Positions 51,638 through 63,600 of a stretch of DNA of 64,000 nucleotides are shown piece by piece. Source of the stretch: Phytoseiulus persimilis (lineage: Eukaryota > Arthropoda > Arachnida > Mesostigmata > Phytoseiidae); contig CM075101.1 of the NCBI GenBank assembly GCA_037576195.1, positions 24,738,001-24,802,000 on the forward strand, read 5' to 3'. The position numbers and the translations under genes were made by a program. Every line of letters begins with the position of its first letter. The stretch's first letter is position 1. Below the pieces are notes generated by a model that worked only from the letters and a program-made list of their open reading frames with translations, was not told the origin of the DNA and ran no database searches.

Positions 51638-51682
51638 ATGTCGTCTTTTTTTCCCTCTGTTCTTTTACTGGTCGCCTCCCTC
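51638..51682 (+). CDS. fra: fra exon 1 candidate: signal peptide
   Basis: An ATG at 51638 opens MSSFFPSVLLLVASL, a short hydrophobic leader, directly followed by a consensus donor GTAAGT at 51683. It ends in phase 0, which matches an acceptor (gcag) ending at 52804. A longer in-frame N-terminus from ATG 51569 is possible. A rival methionine-rich leader near 52140 also ends at a phase-0 GT. The true first exon could lie further upstream. Confidence 0.4.
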
Positions 51683-54600
51683 GTAAGTAGTAGTAGCGGC
51701 CGGACAATACGCTTGTTCTTGCTCCTGCTTGGGCTGCTGAAGCTGAGCAATTACACAGGCTACACTGGGGGAGTAACAACATCACAACACACACTCGCAC
51801 GTGGAGAAATTGCGAGGAGGAGACATCGAAAGCCTAAGGGTATTGTTACATTTTATGGGTTGAGCCCTCGTATCGTCGTTGCGCGTCGTCGTCGTCGTTA
51901 GATGGAACAGCGCAAGGGGGGCTATGCTGAACTTCGTCCGGTCCAGGCGTCGTTCGCCCAACCTCCGCCCGATCCTCGGCTGTACGACAGTGGGTTAGCT
52001 TCCCGCCGGCACTCCTATGCCTCGACGCTGTTATGACTTCAACGGACGGAAACACGGGTCTGGTTTCTGAGTCTGGCCGGCGATCTCGTTCCCCAACGTT
52101 TTCATACGACGTGTTCTCCTTCTTCAAGTGCCGCGCATAATGGTCCCAATGAGAATGATGATGATTTCCGTGATGATCCTGGTATGCGAGGCGATTGGAT
52201 GCCGGCGTCGCGCCGAAAGAGAGCAACGTCGCCGTCAAAACAGGAGGCTTCTCGCTGCCGAGGCAGGAGCGAGCGATGCTTGTACAATTTCCGCCATACC
52301 GGCCAGTGAATATTCATGAGAATCTTCATTTCTCGTCTGGCGGCGGGCGTTTCCCTTGTCGCTTTAGCGCTTGCTGAGTGCAGTCGGTGGGGAGAAACTT
52401 CTTCTTTGGAGCGGTCCTCTCCAACACGAGTGAATAAGGCGGGCGTACCGACGGCGATCTAGTCTCAGAGAGCAAACAAGTTGCCACGTCTACAACTTTT
52501 GCAACTACATATATCTAGTAACGAAAGCAGCATCAACATACACGCAAGCACATACGACCATTGTCTCGTGGGAGTGCACAGCCCGTTGGCCGAACTTATT
52601 CGAGCCTGGGGACTGGATTGCGTAAACTTCGTTGAGCTCGGATCCCTTCCGTCAACTTCCATCTCAACATGTCTTCATTTGCTTTCAATCAAGATAAGAG
52701 ATGTGAGGCTCAAATACGAGAGCCCGGAATGACCGCCGAGCCTGTGGAGTCGTCTTCATTCAAGTTGAATAGTTTGTGATCTCTAATCCTCGGTCTGAGC
52801 GCAGGACATGATGACTGATAAAGAAATTTTGTTTCAACTTCCAGCGGCGACCTCTCCGACGTTTGCGGAATTAGGATTCAGCGAAGAGCCATCGGACTCG
52901 GCCGTAGCTGAGAATGCGCCGGTTGTGTTGCATTGTGGAGCGTTCTCGAGTCCCAGCATCGGTCAACCTCAGATCAGGTATGTACAACATCAGGAGTTCT
53001 CTTCTGCGAAAGTTGAACTTCAACTCCGGATGAACGATCTGTACGCCAGAGCGAAGTCCTCGATGATGATTTCTGCGGGACGATTGCGTTACCGGATATT
53101 GCGTTGTTCGTCCTCCGAACTCCCAGAATCTGACGCAGGGTTTTCTTGGGACCGTGCCCGACGATGCAGCCGCTCCTCCGGATGATGGTCATCATATATT
53201 CCCAGTCCTGTATGCATCTGGGTTAATAGGAGGCTTGCTTCGAAAGGAACGGAGCATGATGACGGATTGAATCGCACGGACTATTTATCAGTGGCTAGCC
53301 CGCTCCGCCGCACATAGCATCCGATCTCTCCCTGAGCACCGGCGTCTTCCTGCTACCAGTTACCGACGACCGCTCGGTCGGTTCAGCGTCGATGTGGAGT
53401 AATGGAGGGATAAACGAACTCACGTCCCAGACGACACTGATTCTTGACCAAGTGCCCGAGCTGACCGGCAATATTTCCGGGCACCACGGTGTCCCTTTTT
53501 GTCATCAACAGGGGTCGCAGACCCTCCTAGTTTCATTTGGTCGCGAGTCCTCCGGAGATTCGTTTCGTCTGTACTCCTAAGCATGATAGCCTAAAAACGA
53601 TGGGTGCTTGCGCGCAAATGAAAAGTTTTGCTTCCCACAAGGAAAACAGTGCTAGACAGGTCCTCCCGAATTCCGAGTCGGCGAGAAGCCTCTCGCGGAG
53701 AACCTGCTCGATAAGGCTTCCACAATTCTCTCGATGAGCTTTCTCCGGTTTCTGTGGCAGCGGCGCCGTGCGAAAAATCGGATTATCTGCGATAACGTCA
53801 TCTCGGATCGAGATGGTGTTGTTTGATAGAATTCCAGACCCGGACCTGATGGAATTAGAAAGCGATTCTCTGAACGGCGAAGCGAGAATCGACCTCTCAG
53901 GACAGAAACATACGAAAAGTTTGAGAAATGCGGCTCTGGTGCTGATAACGATTGAAATATCCGATTCCTTTTGCAGGTGGCGGAAGGACGGCTCTGCGGT
54001 GGAGCTGGATGAAAAACGGCACCGGCTTCACTCGAACGGATCATTGTATATAAACTCGGTTCAGCGGAGGGGTTCGCTGACGGATGAAGGCGTCTACCAA
54101 TGTCTGGCAACGTTGCCAGACGTGGGAACTATAATCAGTAGACCCGCTAGACTCGATATAACTTATTGTGAGTCCATTTCGCATTCAGCATTCTGAGAAC
54201 CTGGCATGGGGTGGGAGAAACGGGAAACGAGAGCGAGCCGCTAAATCCCATCTCTCCGGTATTACTTTCGCTTTCATCCCCGCGCGACCGACGAGACGAC
54301 GTAACGGGTTGGGTGGAATATGGTGACGAGAAACCCGACGCGAAAAGATGGGCTCAGAAAGACGAGAGAACAAGACGAATCATTGTGTTCAGTAACGATA
54401 TTCGATTCGTTTCTTCTGCATGGCGGCTGCATTTGATCGTCGATCTGTCGCCGCGGAGCGCAAAGGAAATTTGTTTGGTGGCGTCTGTTTCTCTTCCGCA
54501 ACGTTGTTCCGAGTCGTTGGTTTCTTTCCGCTGGGAGTGGGGGAAGAAAGGAGCGAGCACTGGTTCTCAGTGTTGTGTCGCTTTCCATCAAAAGTTGTTG

Positions 54601-57600
54601 ACGTGGAGGCTGATTTGTCGCTTTTTCTGTTCCCCCTCTCCCTCTCTCTCTCTCTCGCTCGGTGAGTCGGTCGCAGCGGCAGCGAACGCCGTGGCGTCAA
54701 CTCGTGTAACTCGATACGATCTCAACGGTCGCAGCCTCTCACTCAAACAGTTCTGTTTTCCACTCTTGTTCCAGCAATTCCTACCTTCGAGGAGCAACCT
54801 CGCAACCTGAGCCTATATGCAGGCCAGACAGCATTTTTCCCATGCTCAGTCTCCTCGGCCAGGACGGCTCGACCAAGAGTCACCTGGCTGAGAAACGGAG
54901 CTCCTCTTCGACTTGACCCGCTCAAGATGGTCCAACTGCCCTCAGGCGCTTTGGAGATCGACGCCCTGAACTCAGCTGATGAGGGGCCTTATCAGTGCCA
55001 AGTCACCACCGGCGACAAGGTACGTATCGCACCAGGGGGGCGCCTGGAGCGCTTTCGTTGCACCTCCTCGCCGGCATCTCCGATGCGTCTGCGCGTTCGT
55101 CCTCGTTGCTGCAATGGATTTTCTCAACGCCCCCACCGATGGATGCGAATTCGACGGAAGAGTTTGAATGTGGATTTCCCATTAACGAAGCACGCGTTTT
55201 TCGAACAGGTCCGCCTGAGCGTAGTCGGCTACCTCCGTGTCATCCCCCCTTCTTCACACTCAGGGACCAGCGATGGAGACCGGCGTCAATTGAGCCCTCC
55301 AGTGTTCGTCGCTCAACCTTCTCAGGTGCGCGCAGTCAAGGGGGATCGCGTGACCCTCGACTGCGCCGCCAATGGACATCCTCGACCACAGATCTCATGG
55401 CTCAAAGACGGTGCCAGCATAGATATGAGGTAACTCCGGGGTTCCGCGCGCGCTTTCATTCCATTCCACGTTCCTGGCCCTCGAGGTCTTTTCTCCCATG
55501 CCGAGCCTAGATAACGAACGGCTCGATTTGGCGCTAACGTACTGTTCTGGTGGGACATTCTAGTAATCTCGACAGCCGCTTCCGTGTGGTAGGCGTAGGC
55601 AGTCTGCAGATTGAGAACGTTCAATCTCAGGATGCAGGAAGCTACATGTGTCGCGCGGAAAACAAAGAAGATTCCCTCGATGCCAGTGCTACGCTGACAG
55701 TGCTAGGTGAGGACAACTTTTTCAAACAAGCCGAGAACTCTTCCCCCCCCCCTCCTGTACCTCCTCTATCAGCCTGCCTCGCCCCCAGGGTCGTTTGATG
55801 ACATCTTCATTATTCTTTGCTCGGAAGGAACGACAGCACGGGTTGTTCCATTAAAATACGTTTTGTGGGCTGGGGAGCCGATGCGTGCCGGCCCACCACT
55901 CGGTGGCTGGGTCGGTCGGTTGGCTGCTAGCGCTGCGGATGGGTCCCAGCTTCATCTTTCACGAGGAGACATGACACACGGGCACTCACCGACAAACACA
56001 CAGACGAGGGTGCGCGATCCCTTCTGAGACCGGCTGACTTATGGCGAGTCAAAGCAACGTCTACAGAGAGACTGCCGTCCGAGTGACGAATAAACCGGCA
56101 GTGAGCCTGTAAAGTGAGAAACGATTGCACCGAAATATTAATAGCCCCATTCTTGAATTGCAGTGCCTCCGACATTCCGCTCAAAGCCGCAGCATCAAGC
56201 CGTCCGCGAGAAAGAGGACGCGTTGTTTGAATGCGACGCCTTTGGAGTTCCGGAACCCAAAGTAGAATGGTTCAAAAATGGTGATACCGTAGTCTATACA
56301 GGCTATTTCCAATTAGTCAGAGGACACGATCTTCGTATACTCGGGAGTGTGCACAACGACCGGGGCGTGTACCAGTGCGTGGCTTCCAACCAGGCGGGTA
56401 CAGCGCAAGCCTCAGCTCAACTCGTCATTCTCGATAAGGGTGAGTCCGGTAGAGCAGTCCCGACGTCATTTTTTTTTTTCGCGGGTTGTCGTATGATCCG
56501 TTTGTCGTCGTATCAATTAGTTCACTCTCCATTTCATCCTTTCGTTCGCTCGCTCGCCAGTTATACATTTATCATGTTTCTGCGCGACAACAGTTCTGCT
56601 GTTGCGGATCTGCTGCTCATCAGAAAGCTGTAGATGGCGAGCTTTCGCAGCTGTCTCATTACTTCTCATTTGACGAGTTGTAGCGGCAGCTACCACCGCG
56701 ATGCCGATTGGCTCCAATACTTACGCGATGATTTTGTTATTCCTCCGTTCTTCTCCTGTTTCTTCGTCTTTCTTCGCCTTGTTTTCACTTTACGCTGTCT
56801 ATTACAATTCTGCCCTCGACACCGCTTCTGGTACTGCATTTGTTCGCTTTGATTCTCGGCCCTTGATTTCGTTACTCACACCACTGTTTCGGTTCTGTCT
56901 CCTCTGCTCTTGCCTCTTCTGTCTCGTCTCTCTACTAACAAACAGCCTCCATGCCACTTTCCGCTCTGTCGCAAACCTCAGGAGCGCGGAGCAACGCCAA
57001 AGAAGCACCTTCAGCGCCACAAGGTCTGACAGCTCGCGTGGTCACTGCCAACATCATTTCCCTGTCCTGGCAACCTCCTCAGCACAACGCCGACAGTAAG
57101 TAAATTCGACAGAGTTACACCCTCGACGTCTGCCTCCAGACCTTCTTCTAGTGTTTTCTCGCAAATCTGCCACGCTTGGAGCTCTCCTCGAAGGAATCTC
57201 ACAGTCTGGGGATCCAGTTTCAAATCACTCTCGAGCACAGTACCGCATGGTCGACCCTGTTCAGGATTCCTCCGCGTGCGAAGTTCCGCAGGAAACATCG
57301 TGACGCGTACACAATTCGTATTTCTCACTCGTCCCTCAGCGGTTCTTATTCCCCGGCGACACTGCGGGAATTCGAGGAACTTTTCCACACAGTCCGGATA
57401 ATTACCTCTTTGCTTTCCGAACCATTAGATCAGCTCGCCCGAGGCACCATGGTGTCCACTGTAGCGTACTGCATTCTATCCTGCCTGACATATCGTTTAA
57501 ACTCCCTTGGACCTGTATTGTTCGACGGATCGGAACCTCTTCCCCTCGGGGAGTATTCTCGGGCCCGACTGTGTGGTTTCCCCGGATGTATCCTCCGGAA

Positions 57601-60600
57601 ACTCTGAACTAGTGAACACTTTCCTTGTCGAATCTCGCCTGGCTTTCTTGCGAAGTCTGCGATCTGTGATTGAGCTCTTCCTGGATAGATCGGGCTTCGC
57701 CCGTTTGATTCCACAAACGAACAAACGAAAACACGATGATGAGACGGGATCACTTCACTGCAGGTATCACGGCCTACACGGTTTTCTATAAAACCGAAGG
57801 CTCGAGCAGAGAACGCGTTCAGAACACAACGCAACACAAGCGAGACGAAATCATCATCAAGAATCTGAAGCCTTCCACGAAATACTCGTTCAGAGTCGTA
57901 GCCGTGGACTCGGCGCACGGCCTGGGAGAATCTTCGGATGCTATAGTTGTTGAAACGAACGCCGACATCGCGAACAATGTTTTGGGCCCTCCCTTGAACG
58001 TGAGAGCGAACCCTGTATCGGTGAAAGCTGTAGAAGTCGGCTGGGAACCACCGATCAATCTCCCGCCGAAAACAAGAGTCCAGTATGAAGTTTACTATCA
58101 GGAGATCAGCACTTCGAGTTTCGCTCACGAGGAGCAGAAAGTCAGCAGCTGGTCGACGTCGACCACTATCGACAACCTGGACACATTCACTGAGTACACT
58201 ATCTGGGTCAATGCTGTGACTCAGAACGGGACCGGAGTCGCTTCTTCAGAAGTTGTGGCGAAGACATTCTCCGACAGTAAGTGAACTTCTCCCCGTACTT
58301 CATGCGAGATTTCCCGTTGGCTTCGAATCCAGAGTCGTCGGCTCCGAGAGCGGTTTGAAAGCAAGAATGCGATGTTCTCATTCCGTTCCCAGTTCCCTCA
58401 GAGACGCCTCAGAACGTCACGCTGGAGAAGGTCGGAGGAACTTCGCTGATCGTCCGCTGGGAGCCTCCACCGGTGGAGCACCGGAACGGGATCATCACCG
58501 GCTACAAAATTCGATACAAACAAAGCAGTCGCAAGGGCGAAATCATCACAACCGACGGAAACCATCGATCGTACACGATCGACAACCTCTCGAAAGGCGA
58601 GACGTACCTGGTGAAAATAGCTGCCCTAACCGTCAACGGGACCGGCCCTGCCACGGAATGGTTCTCGACAGACAACTACCTCACGGATCTCGAAGGTGAG
58701 TTGAGTTGCGAGGTGGGGATTCCTCACTAGAAGTTCCACTCTCAGTCGGGTGAGTTGGGTCAGATGTGAGTGGTGGGTGGAAAAGTGATTCGCTCGCTCG
58801 CTCGGAGCAGCCGCGGTGCATAGAAGAAACGATGCATACGAGCGTCAACTTTTAATAGCTTACCTTACTTCATATTCACTCGTGTTCTTCGCAGAGAATA
58901 ACGTGCCTGGCCAACCGACGGGTCTGAAAGCGAAGCCGGCTGCCCGCAGTTTAACAATCGGATGGTTCCCTCCGCGCAATACGAATATCATGGTTCGAGG
59001 ATATCGCATCGGGTGGGGCCCCGGAGTTCCGGATCTCTACACGAAAACGATCGAGGGGGCTCAACGAGTATTCACAATAGGCGATTTGCGTGAGTAGCTT
59101 CCGGGCGGGAGATTCGTCCTCATGACGCTCCCGGTCTTCGTGCCCGATATCGTTTCTCAGCCTGTGGTCGGGCGCGACTAACGGTGTGATGTGGCCGCAG
59201 AACCAATGACGGAGTACGTGATCAGTGTCCGAGCCTACAACCGGATCGGAGAAGGACAGCCCCTGCAGGACACGGTGAAAACCTTGCGAGAATCGACACC
59301 AACTCAACCCGCACTCGTTCCACCTGTTGGTCTGACAGGTAAATGAATCCTCATCTTTTTCCGACGGTCACAAGGGTTCGGTTCCGTCTCGGAAACAATC
59401 CAGGCGTCCAGGCCGCGAAACAAAAGACAAACGAACAACAGGGATCCAGCCGACAGTTCCAGCGCGAAATGAGAGTTCGAAATTGTGTTGCAGCTCTGGT
59501 CCTGTCTCCAACAACTGTGGTGCTCTTCTGGACAGATACCACCCTGCCCTCGGGGCAAACAGGAAATCGTCACTACCAGGTCCGCTACAAGGCCTCGAGT
59601 TCCCCGAAGTACAAGTATGCCAACTCCACGCAACTCAACTGCATGCTCGACGACTTGAAGCCCTTCACACAATACGAGTTCGCTGTAAAGGTCAGTGATC
59701 GCCTGAAACGAGCTTCTCTGAGAATAGGTCCGTTCACGAGGAAACACTGAATGCCATCCGAAAACGGACTGGTTGAGAGGTTTCTGAGCCCACGCCTGTC
59801 TTTCCTGATATATCGGAGCGCTCCTCCCGGTCTTCGCAGGGATCGGAATGTACGGATGGGCAAGACTCCGTAGAATCACTGGCTGAGTTTAATGGCGCGA
59901 ACGCCTTCGGAGGGAACGTTCGGGGGCGTTGCTCCAACAACAGTGACGGTCGCAGAGCCGAGCGTTCAAAAATTGACGAGGGATTTCGTTGCTGGAAGCA
60001 AAACTTCCATAATTGAGTCGCTGTAAAAAACAATCCCGTGAGACTTTTCGAGAACGAGGCCCGTGATGCTCCTTCGTCGAGGTGGCGGCGGAAGTTTGGA
60101 GTGCGTGCGCTTTTCACGTCGACGTGAGGGCAGGCGGGTGCGAGAGTTAAGGCGACTCCGAGCTTTGCCCTGAGATAAAATCCAATTAAAAACTTGCTCG
60201 TTTTGCCATTCTTTGAAGGTGGTCCATCGCACACGTCGCGAAAGTGCCTACAGCATGGCGGTGTTCAACACGACCCAAGAAGCATCGCCTGAGAGTGCTC
60301 CCAGAGACTTCACCGTCGACGAGGACTCCGAACCGGGGTCCGTGACATTGCACTGGGGACCGCCAAAACTGAGCAATGGAATCATCACGGGTGAGTTTCG
60401 TTCTCGTAGCTCTGACGAACTTTCATCAAAGAGGCCACCATCGAGTTGGGAGTCTGACGTCTCTTCAACATCTTTCATCGCCATAACCACCGCCGCCGTG
60501 AAACGACAAATCGTACGGTGGTGGTGTTTCACGCGTTGTTGACACTGATGAATGGTGCTCGGTTAGCCAACCGACCGGCCGGTGGGTCACTCGACTTGTA

Positions 60601-63600
60601 GAGCCGCTTGTTGGGTGCCACGGGAAAAAATCAAATATGGCCCCACCCGAGCAAGCATCGTCCGAGAGTAGTTTTCGATGAGTGTCGTTCAGCGGAGAGT
60701 CATAAGAACACTGTTCGGGGAGCTCCGGGGCTTGGAAACTCGAATCGACAAGTTCCTAAGTCGAGTTTGTGCCGTTGAAGGTTACACGATCGTCTACACC
60801 ACGAATCCCGGCCTGAAAGAACGAGAGTGGAACGTGGAGACCGTCTCGGGAGACAAGCTCACGACATCGATTTCTGGGCTGAGCTCGGACGCAGTGTACT
60901 ATTTCAAGATCCAGGCTCGGAACTCGAAGGGTTACGGCCCATTGTCGGAAGAAGCGACCCACCATACAGGGAAAAGTGCGCCGATCGAATTATCTACCTC
61001 GAAAAACTCGCTTGCACGTTTATTCCATGAATCATTCCTTGGCTGTTTCAATCAAAATGAAAAGTTCGACCGGTCATCTCTCGGGGCGATGAGCTTTTGA
61101 CGGCGAGGAACCATCCCACAGCAGCTCGATCACTGATTCATCCGTTCGCCGCCGTTCCAAGCTCATTGTTTCCGATGATGGCCTACTCGAACTTGAGCAA
61201 CATTTTGAGAATGTTTGTCAATAAGTCAGATCCCTCATGATTGATCCCTACCCTTCCTTTCCTTAGGCTTTCAGACGACCATTCTCGGACCACATCCTAC
61301 CTTGGGTGAGAATCTTTATTTTTGCCGAGAGTTTGTCCCAATTTTTTCGGACCCCATTTCATTTTCTTGCTCTCATCCGAGACGACTTGGTCTGGTGAGA
61401 GTTTCGAGCGAAAACACTTCTTAATGTTTGGTTTTACTATGCCCTCTGTGTTCATCCGCATCATCACCTCGTTTTGGAAGATCTTGCACTTTTATAGCTT
61501 GAATTGCGAATTTCAAGAACGACTAAACTCGACGGCCTTATCGAGTGAGGCGGACGAACGCTTTGAGTAATTGAATGACGGCCACGCGTAATGAATCTCA
61601 CCGGTCCTCCGCAAGAGACTTTTGGAGCATAAAAAACTATCGATTTACAGAGAGCCTGTTGACATCGAGTCTAGTGGTTCTCATTGGAGCTGGCGTGGGA
61701 ATCGTTCTCCTGCTCTTGTTCGTGACACTTTGTGTCATGGCTTGCCGGAAGAAGAAGACCACGACTCGGAGCGCCCGCAAAGACAAGGCGACCAAGGTGA
61801 GCCGTCCGACACGCCTGATACCCCGTTTCCCGGAGGTCGCGGCCGCAGGAGACGCGCCAGCGATCACGTCGATACATGGAGACGGATCTCCTGGCTCGCT
61901 GGCTCCCTCCCAGGAGATATCTTGGCTCCTCGAAACTGTTGCACCACAATGATTGTTTTTTCGTTACTTCCGTCCCTGTGCAGATGGTCGCTGGAACGAC
62001 TTCCATCGGTGATGAGAAACCACCTGATCTCTGGATTCATCACGAACAAATGGAACTGAAAAATTGTAAGGGCGATCTGCCTGATGGAGTTTCCTCGAAA
62101 CGAAACTCTCAAGACGTATCATCGATCGAAGATCATTACATGGGAACCCTGGACAAGAATAAGTCGCTGTATATGGGTGAGTATCGCTGACTGTCTGTTG
62201 CACGGATTGTCTTCCTCCGGGGGGAATATCGTTCATTTTTTCTGTTCCGAGTCTTTTCGATACTCCGAGAAGGACCGTTCTAAGTCTGAAGTGCTAGTTG
62301 AGTGTTTTCCGAATAATTTGCATGACGTATCCTGGCGACTTTAGATTCCGGAGCGAGTGACGGCGGGAGCAGTTGCCGGACAGATCGTCCACTCTTGCCA
62401 AAGTATCCCTCGAGACCGACGTCGGTAGATCCCGCCTTGAAACCTCTGCTTTATTCTTGTAAGTTTTCGTCCTGGATTGATAGATTGCTCGATAGACCAA
62501 CCGACCCCGTGATCCAGTTTGCTACAGGCCGTGCTGGACTTTTTTGTCGTCGTTTTTTTGCTGTGATTTTCCCGATGGCCGGAGTTCCCGGAACGATCGA
62601 TACGGGACCGTCTCGGAACGCCGGCACCCATTTTGAGTGAAGCGAGTCTTGGAACCCGATCGCAGGCAGGCTGTGCTCCGAATTCGGGCTGGTGCTCTTG
62701 TTGGTGTTGACGTTCGGTTCAGAGTCCCTCGATCGTTGTGGTTTTGATCTTTCCATCATGCTCTGCATGTTGCCTGAATCGAACAGCGCGGTACACCGTC
62801 GTATGGTGCCGAACTCATCACGTGGCACGATAACTCCGGCTGATCGATTTCCTGCGCAAGGCCGTCGATTCGAAATTCCTCACGGGAGCAGTGAAGTTTG
62901 AGATCTCTCAACAAAATGTCCTGTTCCATTAGCGCCCACGATCGAGCCTGGAAGTTCCGCAACTCTCGGTCGGCCCTACCATCATAGAACGAGCAACCAA
63001 TATTCCACAGGGCCTCGCGCTCATATGATGATGGACATGCCTCATCATATCGACGGGCTGACAACTCTTTCGGTAGGTTGAAATGAAGCAGCGAGCAGAA
63101 CTCGCCCGACGAAGCGTCCACCAAGCTAAATGCTGGGTAAGGGTGATTTGTTAACGTGTTTGCTTCTAACATTCGTTTCAGCGTCATCATCCGATGCCGA
63201 GCTCAACTTATGAAGCGGTGGTTCCGCCGTTGCCGTCATTGCAGTCCATGGCGGGTATTCCCTCTAATCAGGTGCCCTCGTACACGTCGGCACTATTGGC
63301 TGCGAACGCGGCCGCGGCTGCTACGATGGCTCAACAACATCAGCCGCCTCCGCCTCCGCCGCCTACACACATAATGGGTGAGCGAATCTCTCCGTGCATT
63401 CCCCGAATACGACGTCTTCCGTCACAATGGCACTTTCCGCTGGACGGAGCAGTCACGGGGATCCAGTTCGAGGTTCGATTCACCCCTCTCGTCAACTGAC
63501 ATTTTTTCCGTTTTTTCTCAGCTGGTTACGATACCATCGGGAGACAGCAGAGAGCGAGCGTTCAGGGACCAGGCTTGAACCAGATGCGGAGCTTTAGTGT

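Noticed and set aside
57430..58128. 232-codon minus-strand ORF across fra exon 9
   Set aside because: Antisense shadow of a confirmed FN3-coding exon.
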